This document shows, in pieces, positions 1-10,707 of a DNA stretch of 64,000 nt. This DNA comes from Ophiobolus disseminans (taxonomy: Eukaryota > Ascomycota > Dothideomycetes > Pleosporales > Phaeosphaeriaceae), in contig MU006240.1 of assembly GCA_010093685.1 (NCBI GenBank), positions 746,845 to 810,844 of the forward strand. Direction: 5' to 3'. How positions within the stretch are numbered: position 1 is the first letter of the stretch; every line of letters starts with the position of its first letter. Both the position numbers and the translations under genes were made by a program. A model generated the notes under the pieces. It had not been told where the DNA came from. It ran no database searches and was given only the letters and a program-made list of their open reading frames with translations.

Positions 1-94
1 TGGTAGTGGTGCAGGTACAGGCATGGGTGCTGACCACACACTGTTTGACCCTAGACTATAGATTGAAACGAGAAAGGTGAAGATGCGCCATTCA

Positions 95-101
95 TATATA
101 A
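95..101 (+). promoter_or_regulatory. TATA-like box of the AflR-type gene
   Basis: TATATAA lies about 95 bp upstream of the ATG at 197, a normal distance for a fungal core promoter. No other site was recognised in the first 196 bases. Confidence 0.35.
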
Positions 102-196
102 CGGCCACCGTTCTCGGTCTCCAAGATACCATCTAACAAAGGCTTTTCTCCAAGACCAGGTCGAGCTACACGCAGTCAGACGCATTCACGGGCATC

Positions 197-1636
197 ATGT
201 CCTTCTCAGCACAGTGGCAATCTCCGAAGGCACTTTCGAGTCCAACATCGTCACCCACCGTGCATGTAATTGCGAGTACTCCACCCACATCAGCACCTAA
301 GTCTTCCTCAAACAAAGAGCGGCGGCTCAAACTCCGGGCTTCCTGCGACGCCTGCGCTGCTTCAAAGGTTAAGTGCAGCAAGAATCGACCCACATGTACA
401 CGCTGCTCCGCCAATGGCATGCAATGTATCTATGGTGTCTCGAGAAAGCACGGCAAGCCTGGACGTACCAGGAAAAAGAATCCAGATGGCACGCCCTTCG
501 TCAAGGCCTCCAAGCAACGTCCTTCACCTGATGGCAGCGAGTTTGGGAAGTTCAGATTAAGCACTGAACCAATGCTTCAGCCTCTGCGCGGAATCTCTGA
601 GACTGGATCGAATTGGTCGTCCAACTGGTCGTCCACGCCTAGCCTGCCAGGAACGCCCGACTTTGAGTTCGAGATGACGCCTGAGCCGTTCTACATGGAC
701 ACATCGGATCTTACGTTCCTGGATGACATTCTCCTGCCAACATCACAACCCGAGCCAGACACAATGCAGGCAGTCGAGCCAGAGCTCACATTTCGGGATC
801 CGTTCGCGAAAAGACAGTCATCGCAGCTTGACCGCCCAAACAGCCCAGCTCTTGAACACTTCGTCGGAGACGATTCAGTCAATCAAATAAGCTACACCTC
901 CCATGAGGCACATGCTGAATCTTACTTCGCGGAGCCCCATCCTCCGAGCCCTCAGAACTCAAAATGCAATCGCGTGGACAGTTACAATCCCATGCGGGTC
1001 AGCCTCGCAATGCCATCATCGCATTGTTGCTACACACTCGCGTACTCGACCCTTGAGAGCCTGAGCGTGATCGGTTCGGACGCAACAAACGCCTACTCAA
1101 GCACAGAGAACAAGAGCCTTGATAATGTTCTATCGATCACGAGACTCGCGGTTCATTCCGTGCAACAACTTCTCAGTTGTCCCTGCTCGTCCGATCCGCA
1201 CCTTGCCATGCTTTACGCTAGCATCACGTCGAAACTTCTTACGTGGTATCGAATCACTGCAGGCGTCGACGCAACTACTTCTCCAACTGGGCCTCGGTCG
1301 ATGAACAACACACCTGTTTCTAGGGTATCAGGAACATCCAGCTTTTCATCGCCACTGTCTCCACGTACGTCAAGAAATGGTATGGGTTACAGCATGGCTT
1401 ACCAGCCACTTCATTTCGGTGCGTACCAGGCCGATGTAGCAGAGCAGCAGCGTCTGAGGAAGCAAGTCGTGCTCCGCGACTTGCAGAGCTGTGGACAGCT
1501 CGTTGATGCTTTGGCGAATTGGAGGGGCGACGGAACGTCGGAGCAGGGCAAGTTCTTGTATGAGGTGCTAGGCACTTGGTTGAAGAGCGAACTGTATAAG
1601 GCGACTAGAGAAGTGGAGGGCGCATACCCTATGTGA
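197..1636 (+). CDS. AflR-type Zn(II)2Cys6 transcription factor
   Basis: This is a single-exon gene of 479 aa. A fungal binuclear zinc cluster is visible with C50, C53, C60, C67, C70 and C77 (spacing CX2CX6CX6CX2CX6C), preceded by a basic stretch (KERRLKLR). The cluster wording (SCDACAASKVKCS) is that of the AflR subgroup rather than Gal4. The C-terminal part, with CSCSSDPHLAML and later QQRLRKQVVLRDLQSC, also resembles the AflR C-terminal domain. The middle is Ser/Pro-rich. Family members are nuclear DNA-binding regulators, classically pathway-specific activators of secondary-metabolite clusters. No polyketide synthase, NRPS or tailoring set follows here: the next gene is a peroxisomal transporter. 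The target is therefore unknown, and it may regulate genes to the left of the window. Confidence 0.88.
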   Translation: MSFSAQWQSPKALSSPTSSPTVHVIASTPPTSAPKSSSNKERRLKLRASCDACAASKVKCSKNRPTCTRCSANGMQCIYGVSRKHGKPGRTRKKNPDGTPFVKASKQRPSPDGSEFGKFRLSTEPMLQPLRGISETGSNWSSNWSSTPSLPGTPDFEFEMTPEPFYMDTSDLTFLDDILLPTSQPEPDTMQAVEPELTFRDPFAKRQSSQLDRPNSPALEHFVGDDSVNQISYTSHEAHAESYFAEPHPPSPQNSKCNRVDSYNPMRVSLAMPSSHCCYTLAYSTLESLSVIGSDATNAYSSTENKSLDNVLSITRLAVHSVQQLLSCPCSSDPHLAMLYASITSKLLTWYRITAGVDATTSPTGPRSMNNTPVSRVSGTSSFSSPLSPRTSRNGMGYSMAYQPLHFGAYQADVAEQQRLRKQVVLRDLQSCGQLVDALANWRGDGTSEQGKFLYEVLGTWLKSELYKATREVEGAYPM

Positions 1637-2026
1637 CTGTAAAGCTGGTGGGGGTTGTACTTGCTGCGATTAGCGATGCATTGCATGGTGTTTGTTATGC
1701 TTCGGCAACGATGTTTCGCTGCTTCGACGAAAACTTGGGAGACACTGGTACTATGCAACCAGGTAGTAATGATAATACAAAATGACCATTCTAATCATCA
1801 CTTTCCAATTTGTCCGATCGTAGACGGGACGAAAGTGACAGCTCGCCAGGAACCCCAGGTTTTCCCCAGGTCACGCGCGCACGTGGCACATTCACATGCC
1901 TCGGCTCATCGATGGCACGCATCATCGCGACTCACATGCGAAGCAGCTTCACATTGCGCGCCCACAACGCCTACTTCACACATCGCGACATGATACTTCC
2001 TTCGAAAGGGAAGCTAATGGCCTACA
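1637..2026. other. Intergenic 1637-2026
   Basis: This stretch separates two genes that read in the same direction. It must contain the terminator of the first and the promoter of the ABC transporter. No TATA box, RNA gene or repeat was recognised. Confidence 0.5.
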
Positions 2027-4612
2027 ATGGCCGCACAATCTACATTACGACAGCCTCATGACCCGCTCCTCACCCTCTACGACCACTATGCCAAACTCCT
2101 CAAGTCCCGCGTCCGAGGCGCATCGAAGCTCACAAAGATCGTCTCGACCATCACACTCCTCTTCACAATCATAGGCGCCGGCTACGGCGGCAGGAAGTGG
2201 TACAAGGACAGGCGGAAAGAGAAAGAGACGGGCCGACGACTTGTGCGCAGGAACTCCGGCCTCAAGAACAAAGATGGCTCCAGGACGATATACGTGCCCT
2301 ACCGCGACTCGACGTCCAAAGTCGTCATCAATCCGACCAAACCCACTACCTTCGATGCGCATCGTAGACTCTTCCTCCAGCCCCCGCGCGCCGCGCGTAT
2401 GGCGGACGCGAGTAACCCGCAAGCTCCGCCGCCACAAACAAAGCCGGGCTTGAACCTGGCATTCTTGCACCAGTTTCTGAGTCTGCTGAATATCATGATA
2501 CCACGCTGGAACAGCAAAGAGACGGGGCTGTTGGTTAGTCATGGCGTCTTCTTGATGCTACGGACATACCTCTCGCTAGTTGTTGCGCGGCTTGACGGCG
2601 AGATTGTGAGGGATCTCGTCGCAGGCAATGGCAAAGCGTTTCTATGGGGAATCCTCAAGTGGCTCGGTGTTGGCACTTTTTCGTCGTATACGAATGCGAT
2701 GATCAAGTTCCTGCAGAGTAAGGTGTCGATTGCGTTCCGGACACGCTTGACGAGGTACATACACGACTTGTATTTGAACGACCATCTCAACTACTACAAG
2801 CTGTCGAATGTGGATGGTGGCGTTGGTCTAGGTGCGGATCAGTATATCACGCAGGACTTGACGCTGTTCTGCGCGAGTGCGGCGTCGCTGTACTCGTCGC
2901 TGGGGAAGCCGTTTGTGGATCTCTGCGTGTTCAATTACCAGCTGTTCAAGTCGCTGGGGCCGTTAGCGCTCACAGGCCTCCTGAGCAACTACTTCCTCAC
3001 AGCGACGATACTGCGGCGACTATCCCCGCCGTTCGGCAAGCTAAAGGCTGTGGAAGGTCGAAGGGAGGGAGACTTTCGTGCCCTGCACGCTCGTCTGATT
3101 GCCAACGCCGAAGAAGTTGCTTTCTATGGTGGCGATCAGATGGAAAAACACTTCCTTGAACGCGGCTTCAAGGACCTCAAGCACTGGATGGAGGGCATCT
3201 ACAGCTTGAAGATCCGCTACAACATGCTGGAAGACTTCGTCCTAAAGTACTCCTGGTCTGCATTTGGCTACCTCATCACTTCGTTGCCCGTCTTCCTCCC
3301 AGCATGGGGTGGCCTCGCTGCGCTACCGGAAGGTCCGACTGCAGAGAAGACAGGCCGCGAACGCAACCGCATGAAAGACTTCATCACGAACAAGCGCCTC
3401 ATGCTTTCGCTTGCCGATGCGGGCGGTAGAATGATGTACAGCATCAAAGATCTCTCCGAACTTGCAGGCTACACTTCACGCGTATATACACTCATCAGCA
3501 CACTCCACCGCGTCCACGCAGACGCATACTACCCACCACCCGGCACACGCCCCGAGCTCTACTCCGTCGCCGACGCCCAAGGCACAGTCCACAAAGGCTT
3601 CGACGGCATCCGCCTCGAACACGTCCCCATCGTCGCGCCAGCCCTGCACCCCATGGGCGGCGACGAACTCCTCGAATCCCTCTCCTTCATCGTACACTCA
3701 GGCGAACACCTCCTCATCACCGGCCCCAACGGCGTCGGCAAAAGCGCAGTCGCACGCATCGTCGCTGGCTTATGGCCCGCATACCGCGGCCTCGTCTCCC
3801 GGCCCCGTAGCATCGGTCAAGATGGCATCATGTTCCTGCCCCAGCGCCCGTATCTATCGACCGGCACACTGCGCGACCAAGTCATCTATCCGCACACCGC
3901 CGTCGACATGAAGGAAGCGGGCCGCACAGATTTCGAGTTATCGCAGATACTTGAGGAGGCGAAGCTGGGATACATTCCCGAACGCGAAGGCGGCTTCGAC
4001 ACGAAGAAAGTGTGGAAAGACGTTTTTTCCGGCGGCGAGAAACAGCGCGTCGGAATTGCGAGGTTGCTGTATCATGAGCCGCGGTACGCATTCGTAGACG
4101 AAGGCACGAGCGCCGTGAGTAGTGATGTTGAGGGCTTGCTTTATGAGAGGTGTAAAGCCAAGGGAATAAGTACGTTTACCTTCCCTTGCATATCCCCTCT
4201 TCCCTCTCTCTTGCCTATAATTGATACCTAACATCCCACAGCCCTCATAACCATCTCAACCCGCGCCTCCCTAAAGCGCTACCACACCTACACGCTCACC
4301 CTCCACATCGGCGACTCGGGCTTTGCAGAATGGGACTTCCAGCGCATCGGCACCGCGAGCGAGAAATCGAGCGTCGAGAAGGAATTAGCTGAGTTGAGGG
4401 AACGCCTGGCCAAGGTTGCGGAGTGGAAAAGGCGCAGAGCGGAGATTGAGCAGGAGTTGGGTAGGGTGTGGGTCGAAGGCGGGGAGTTGGAGGGGCCGGG
4501 GTATTTGAATGTGGGTGAGGATGGGGATGAGGAGGTGGTGGAAAGTGCAAGTGATGATGAAGAAGCCTTATCTTCATCCGCGTCGTGGCATCCCGCTCTG
4601 CGCCCGACGTAA
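2027..4612 (+). CDS. Peroxisomal ABCD-family half ABC transporter (PXA type)
   Basis: Two exons (2027-4169 and 4242-4612) with a 72-nt intron (GTACGT...CAG) give 837 aa, a usual length for ABCD half-transporters. An N-terminal hydrophobic segment (about residues 38-55) is followed by the transmembrane domain with the ABCD-type EAA motif (NAEEVAFYGG). The nucleotide-binding domain has Walker A GPNGVGKS at 566-573, the ABC signature SGGEKQ at 668-673 and the Walker B/D-loop text VDEGTSAVSSDVE. The intron falls just before the H-loop region (LITISTRASLKRYH), which confirms the splice. The family imports very-long-chain or long-chain acyl-CoA into peroxisomes for beta-oxidation as a dimer of two half-transporters. 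The Glu-rich C-terminal tail after the NBD is not part of the catalytic core. Whether it matches yeast Pxa1 or Pxa2 was not decided. Confidence 0.93.
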
Positions 4613-5216
4613 CACATCAGCCGCGGGAGTTTATTCAGGCGCGGCTGTATCCGACGGCTCTGTACTTTAGCTATGCATATGCAATGTACTTTACACGGAC
4701 GACGAGAATAGAATCATGGTATCCTGGTAGCGCATCTTGAATTGCTTGGGATGGGTATAGTGCTGTACAGTGCGTGAGAACCTTCTTGGGACATCAGGTT
4801 AGGACAATGTATTGTAGGGGTGATAAATTCATGGATAGGGATGGTGGAAAGAGTGTGTATTGTTGATTTTGAGGTGATTAAGACTCTAAAGATTTTAAGA
4901 TAGGGGTCATGTTGAATTGTGGGCTATGGGACGTGAATGTTATGATGTGAATGTTATGGTGTGAATATTTCTATTGTTTAAGATTCGCTTTTGTGGGGTA
5001 TCCGCGAGCGATGCATTGTGCTTGCCTTGATGCCATGGACGTCTAATCCAAGTGTGAGGATGAATTTACTGCGTCTTCACATCTCGCCTCCAAGGCAAAC
5101 ATATCTAAACAACGATAAAATAATTTTCTACAAACACGAACAAAAGGGTATGTACAACAAGTTTTTCAATCATCCAACAACCACCAAATCACCAAGCCGC
5201 ACTCCCCGGAATCTGT
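4613..5216. other. Intergenic between convergent genes, with a short tandem repeat
   Basis: AT-richer sequence between convergent genes. A 14-bp direct repeat (GTGAATGTTATGAT, then GTGAATGTTATGGT, then a partial third) lies at about 4932-4967. No gene was recognised. Confidence 0.5.
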
Positions 5217-5934
5217 TTAGCACTTCTTCCACTGGAAGTAAAGGTTGTTGGTCAATCTTCCGCCCTCACGTGTTGACGCGAGAACACCCTGCGCTGGAGT
5301 CGCAATAGGGTTGAGATAAACTTCAGAGTTGACGTTGAAGAGCGCCTCGCCTTTGCCGCACGGCGACCAGACGGCCAGAGGCACGTCGTCCGACTTGTAG
5401 TACTTGCCGTGGAAGGGACCATCGAGGGTGACGGCTGATGAGGTCTGCAACATAGTTAATTTGACTGTCAATGAGTAAGAATGTGCGCACGGCTTACCTG
5501 GTCCTGCTCGCCGGAGAAGTAGTAGGTCGCTTTCACGGTGCCGGTCACGCCGTTGTCGAGATCTGCCCAGCCAGCGTAGTCGGCAGAGTATACGGCGAAG
5601 GAGAAGCCTTGCTCGTACTCGAGCTTGAGGTTGATTTGGCAGTTCTTTCGCGAGTCGACAACGTCCTTTCCGCTTCCAACCTTGGCGGTGAACTCTCGGT
5701 TGAAGTCTTCGAAAGAAATTAGCTAGCGTGTGATGTACTTCGAGGCGCATACTTACAGATTGGGAAGATCTTGTTGTCTGTCCACTTCACGTCGATGCTG
5801 CCTTGGGGGCAGCCTGAGCCAGCCGAGACGACATTGGTGATCCTGAACGATGATGGTGCTGCTGAAGCCGCGCCAGGAACAGGGGTCGCCACAGTGGCGG
5901 CCGCGAGGGCAAGGGTGGCGAAAGTGTACTTCAT
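5217..5934 (-). CDS. Secreted DUF4360-like protein
   Basis: Three exons read on the minus strand: 5934-5757, 5706-5498 and 5444-5217. The introns are 50 and 53 nt, with GTAAGT/GTAAGC donors and AG acceptors, and all joins keep frame to give 204 aa. The start is MKYTFATLALAAATVATPVPG, a clear signal peptide with an Ala-rich core. The mature part contains FNREFTAKVG, the Cys-bearing SRKNCQINLKLEY, a tyrosine-rich SFAVYSADYAGWADLDNGV stretch and VWSPCG near the end. This is the pattern of the DUF4360 family of small secreted fungal proteins, which have no assigned biochemical role. It stands alone between a transporter and a long gene-free stretch. Confidence 0.82.
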
Positions 5935-8033
5935 TGTGGAGCTCTTGTACCTCGGAGTATATTTTCGTGAGAAGAAGCTGATGAAGATCGTCAGTTTGGA
6001 TAGACAGAGAGTTGTAGTGCTGAAGGATCAGTGGTAGCGAACGGCGCCCGTCTTAAATGTTCATGTATTCTCCCGGGTACGAGGCCTAGAGCACGAGATA
6101 GCAGAGGCTTCAAGCACACCTCGTTCTCCAGACTTTGAGCATCCAGACGAGCGGGTGCTCCGGCCCGTACACGGAATCACTCTCATTGGCGACGATGTCG
6201 TGAGCGAGGGCGAAAAATAGCCATTCGCTACCATCTCCAGGCCTGACCCTCGTGCTACAAAGTGCAGAACGTCGGAGGCACTGGCGAACCTGGTATGGTT
6301 GCCATGCGAAAGATATTTGATCTGCCCGCCGATATTGCTGGTGGAGATGTACACGGGACAGCCGAGAAACGGCGACAGCCGTTGAAGGACGCTCAGATCA
6401 AGTTGGCTCTAGAACGTTGCATTTTCCTGGGGTAGACGAACGCGATAGAGAAATGATCGGCCCAAAAATAGGACCTCGCTAGCATTGACGTAGCGTGATG
6501 TGCACGCAACAGGTTCGCGGGAGGCGAGCATTGTATATAATAAATGAAAGACCCGGGTCGAGGTCACGAACCAGACGAGCGACGGTTGATTGCGGGCTGG
6601 GCTTCTGGGGAAGCTTCAAGCGAGCAGCGGGATCATTAAGGTTGCTAATCGCTGCAAGGGAGAACTCGAGTTCGGATACTTTCTCTGAGCTTTCGTGTTG
6701 TTCATCAAAGGTCATATTGCAGGCGAGTGGATGTGGACAACTGGTAGGTGCTGCAGTCTCGTGTTGGGCTCGACTACATTTTTCAGAGTCGAGAGCAGAA
6801 TTGCGAGCTAGGGAGGTGTTTTTATTCATGTGATGGCTATTGTTAGATGTTGCTGCTGGATAATCTAATTAGCGACAGTTGCCGGGTGATGGATGCAACA
6901 GGCAAAGATCACTCGCCAGGCTACTCCCACGATGTTGGACAGGGCCAGCCATTGTGAAGCACCACATTCGACCACATGCCGTTGGTGCGCTGGTGTGGAA
7001 CGGAGGTATGAGTGACATTGCAGCGCGCGCGCTGGCTTGTTCCTTGCACGCCGGCGGGATGATAAAGGCGTGTCTCTCATCTCACAAGTGTGCGATATGG
7101 TGGCTCAGGTGACGCGATTGCGGCAGCATAGAGGAGTTGGAACAGATGGGCATGGACTGAGTCGTGAGATGATGGAGACGAAGAGCTGATGGTGCCCAGG
7201 TGGAGGGAAGGAGCTTCGCCCGAACGGGTGCTAGTGGAGCTAAGCAAGCACAAGGCGCGACTACCTGCTAACGTCATCACTGTAAGTCGAGATGCGCCGC
7301 TGAGTCATGCTCTGGAGTCTAAATCTCACACGCCCCATAGACAGCATCCCCGAAATCTCTTCTCCAGTCTGCGCCTGTATGGCGGTGTAGAAGAGAGTCC
7401 GGCCCGAGTCGGCGAGCGCGAGTGGAGTCGGCTCCATGCGATCACAAACCACCCACCAGTGTCACATGAAATCTCACCGACAAAAGATGGCCTTCTTGCC
7501 CATAATCCAATTTTGGACGGTCGACAAGGCGATTATGTGATCGCGGATCCCACGACTGCGACATGAACGGCAATGGGCGGCGGCATTTAGGTCCCGGCTT
7601 ATTTGGCTTCTCAAATCGTACCCTGCTATCAACGGCACCGTAGCAGAAGTCGGAAAGTGGAGCACAGCGTCTGAGACCATCTCGCGCTGTTGTCAGCTCT
7701 ATGCTCTTCTGGGCCAAATCAGTCTCGTCGACCTATGACGACGGCCATGCGGAGACCGGCGGGAGTGTTTAGTATTCGAGACTAGACTTGGTGTTACTCG
7801 AGCCCCGCGATTCTCAGGCGCAAGTGGGGTAACGAGGTCTCAGCCAAGAAGGAGTTACCGGGTTGCACAACAAAGCTATGCGTCGTAGTGGAGTGCACTT
7901 GCCGAGGGTATCAGCAGTGTCTGGCGGCGCAATTATAGTGGCAACACGGCAGACTTTTAAGACGAGACTGTAACCCACCCATTCCAAGTAAACACCCCCT
8001 CCAATTCACATCTCCACATACCTGACCGCAATC
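5935..8033. other. Long intergenic stretch without a recognised gene
   Basis: About 2.1 kb. Several open frames exist on both strands (for example 6479-6829 minus and 7189-7566 plus), but none shows a domain, splice-consistent extension or protein-like composition. They overlap open frames on the other strand, as expected by chance in GC-rich DNA. No tRNA and no TE terminus was seen. Confidence 0.45.
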
Positions 8034-9572
8034 ATGTCTCCAGGAAAAGTCTCCTCGCTCGACTTTGAGAAGTTCTACAACATTGTCGACGGCAAGCAGC
8101 GCGGTTCCGACAAGATCCATCATGGCATCAACCCTGCTACCGGCCAGGAGCTCTGGGACGTGCCAATTGCCAGCGACAAGGACCTGAACGATGCTGTTGC
8201 GGCCGCAAAGAAGGCCTTCCCAGCGTGGCGGGACACCCCGATCGAAAAGAGGAAGGAGCTTCTCGGACAGCTCGCCGAGCTCTTCCAGCAGCACAGTGAC
8301 GAGTTCACCTCCCTGCTCTGCAAAGAGTCTGGCAAGCCGGTATGCATTGTACCGCATATGCTACCATGCCGGAGTCTGACACGTCATAGCGAAAGTTTGC
8401 TGCCATCGAGGTCGGCGGTGTCCCTGCCTTCATGGGCCACCACCTGACCCTCGACGTCCCTACCGAGAAGTTTGAGGACGACGAGAAGACTATCTACACA
8501 GAGTACTCCCCATTGGGTGTCTGCGGAGGTAAACAAACCATGCATGTCTTGAAGAATACCCTTACTGATTACTCTAGCCATCTGCCCATGGAATTTCCCT
8601 CTCATCCTCTCCGTTGGCAAGATCGCGCCTGCCCTCATGACTGGCAACACCATAATCGTCAAGCCCTCGCCCTTCACACCCTACACTTCGCTGAAGTTCG
8701 CCGAGCTCGCGCAGGAGATCCTTCCTCCTGGTGTCCTCCAGGTTGTAGGCGGCAACAATGACCTTGGCGTGTCCATGTGCCTTCACCCCGACATCGCCAA
8801 GATCTCCTTCACTGGCTCAATCGCCACCGGCAAGAAGGTCATGGAGACTGCGGCCAAGACCCTCAAGCGCGTCACCCTCGAGCTCGGCGGCAACGATGCC
8901 TCCATCATCCTCCCAGACGTCGACATCAAGAAGGTCGCACCCGAGGTCGTCATGGGCGCTTTCCAAAACTCTGGCCAGGTCTGCGTAGCCACCAAGCGCA
9001 TCTACATCCACGAGTCCATCTACAAGGAGTTCCTGCAGGAGATGGTCAACTTCACCAAGACGGTCAAGGTCGGCAACCCAGACGACGGCGACAACCTCCT
9101 CGGCCCCGTCCAAAACCAGATGCAGTACGAGCGCGTCAAGGGCTTCTTCGCCGACAGCAAAGCCCAAGGCTACAAGTTCGCCGCCGGCGAGCCCGACGTC
9201 TCCGCCTCCAAGGGCTACTTCATCCAGCCCACCATTATCGACAACCCGCCCAACGACTCGCGCATCATCCAGGAAGAGCCTTTCGGCCCCATTGTGCCCA
9301 CCCAGCCGTGGTCCGATCTCGAGGAGGTCATTGCGCGCGCCAACAACACCAACACCGGGCTCGGTGCCTGCGTGTGGGGCGCGGATGTCGAGAAGGCGTC
9401 CAAGGTTGCGCGACGACTCGAAGCGGGATCCGTCTTTGTTAACTCGTGGGAGAAGCCTACGCCTCAGGCTATCTTTGGTGGGCACAAGGAGTCGGGTATT
9501 GGAGGCGAGTGGGGCAAGACTGGCCTGTTGGCTTACTGCAACCCTCACGTCATTCACGTCTACAAGTCGTAG
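8034..9572 (+). CDS. NAD(P)-dependent aldehyde dehydrogenase
   Basis: Three exons (8034-8339, 8390-8528, 8578-9572) with introns of 50 and 49 nt give 479 aa, the standard ALDH length. Motifs in order: GAICPWNFP at the second splice join, the KPSPFTPYTSL coenzyme-binding text, FTGSIATGKKV, the general base in LELGGND (Glu250) and the catalytic Cys in SGQVCVAT (Cys284). The Glu-to-Cys spacing of 34 is the classical one. The C-terminal text EEPFGPIVP and the following NNTNTGLGACV are also family hallmarks. The enzyme should oxidise an aldehyde to its carboxylic acid in the cytosol (no targeting peptide is seen). The substrate cannot be told from sequence. Confidence 0.93.
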
Positions 9573-9733
9573 AGTTTTGACGCTTGTATGAATGAATGAA
9601 TATGAGTGTTGTATGCTAGATACTGTTTTATGAAATCCACATCTACGATCAATGCTTGGAAGCTTTACATGAGATTATTCACCATATTTTTCGTAAGACG
9701 TACATCTTGATACTATCTCACGTTCACCCCACC

Positions 9734-10461
9734 TCACCACCAGCGCATATCTCTCTTCTCCATCCCATCCACCATCCTCGCAAGTCTTCCATCTATCATC
9801 TCCAACATCTCTCCCATCCGATCTAAGCGCCGGATAATGTGCTGCGTGTGTTGTTGCATCTCGACGCGCTGCGCTTGCGTGGCGAAAGCGGCGGCGCTGG
9901 GGCCGTAGCCGGTGCGTATGGCTTGGAGGTAGAGTGCTGGGGAGAGGGATGTTAGGATGGGGGTTGGGAAGGAGGTGGAAGGCTTGGGGATATGATGGGA
10001 GGCGGGGATGGGAGGGACGAGACGGACTGTTGAACAACAGCTGCGACATCATGCGTTATTTCTTATCGAAATCGAACTTATTTGGTGTTGCGTTGCGTGA
10101 TGTTTGCTGGTGTATAACCGCGCATATTCGCGTTCTGGAAAGGTTTTCATACTCGCGAGTCTCTCGCAGTACCGTGGTTGCAAAAGCCTACCTTGGGACG
10201 TACGAGCCAAGAAGACCACCTACCAGATTTGTGCACGAGAATATGTCGGACGCCTGGCGGGAGGGATTTGAAGACTGAGTAAGCTGGTATTGGGTTTGGT
10301 ATGAGGGTTGGGGTACTCCTCGTTACGATGTACTTGTGTTGTGTTGGTGTTGATAGTGCTCTGAGGTTATCTAGGTGGGGGTTTGATTTGACAGTATTAG
10401 GTGGTAGAGATTCGATGTGAAGGAGTATTGTTAGGCTGAATGAACGAGCTGGAGGAGACAA
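9734..10461 (-). CDS. Small hypothetical protein, two-exon model, 5' end uncertain
   Basis: Exon 2 runs from 10026 to 9734 and ends ...EKRDMRWW-stop. Exon 1 ends at 10224, and a 197-nt intron (GTAGGT...AACAG) joins HKS to VRLVPP in frame. Exon 2 reads like a real protein: ALYLQAIRTGYGPSAAAF, then a heptad-like helical tail rich in Met, Arg and Gln (HIIRRLDRMGEMLEMIDG) that could form a short coiled coil. Exon 1 contains YSVFKSLPPGVRHILVHKS. No in-frame ATG was found in exon 1 downstream of the upstream stop, so another 5' exon or a different start is likely. The outer limit given is only the extent of the open frame. The function is unknown. Confidence 0.38.
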
Positions 10462-10707
10462 GGGAAGATATGTTACACTACATCAGGGGATGGATGCTGA
10501 GACCATTGGATGTAGGTTAGTGCGCTCCTAGAGTTCAATGTGCAATGACACACTTCGTACACTACTTTTGATGGATGATATAAGTATATAAAGATATTCA
10601 CACTACCCAAACTAGGTCAGTATATACAAAGAAACGTACCCCTCACTCCTTCTCCATCCCCCCTTCCATGTATCTCCCACTCCCTCAAACCCCCTTCCGT
10701 CACCCCC

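Noticed and set aside
6479..6833. Overlapping open frames on both strands, 112-116 aa
   Set aside because: Both strands are open over the same bases, with no domain, splice extension or promoter. The composition looks random.
7189..7566. 125-aa plus-strand frame
   Set aside because: No recognisable features, and overlapped by an open minus-strand frame. Treated as chance.
8817..9557. 246-aa minus-strand frame over the aldehyde dehydrogenase
   Set aside because: Antisense shadow created by strong GC3 bias. The plus strand carries all ALDH motifs.
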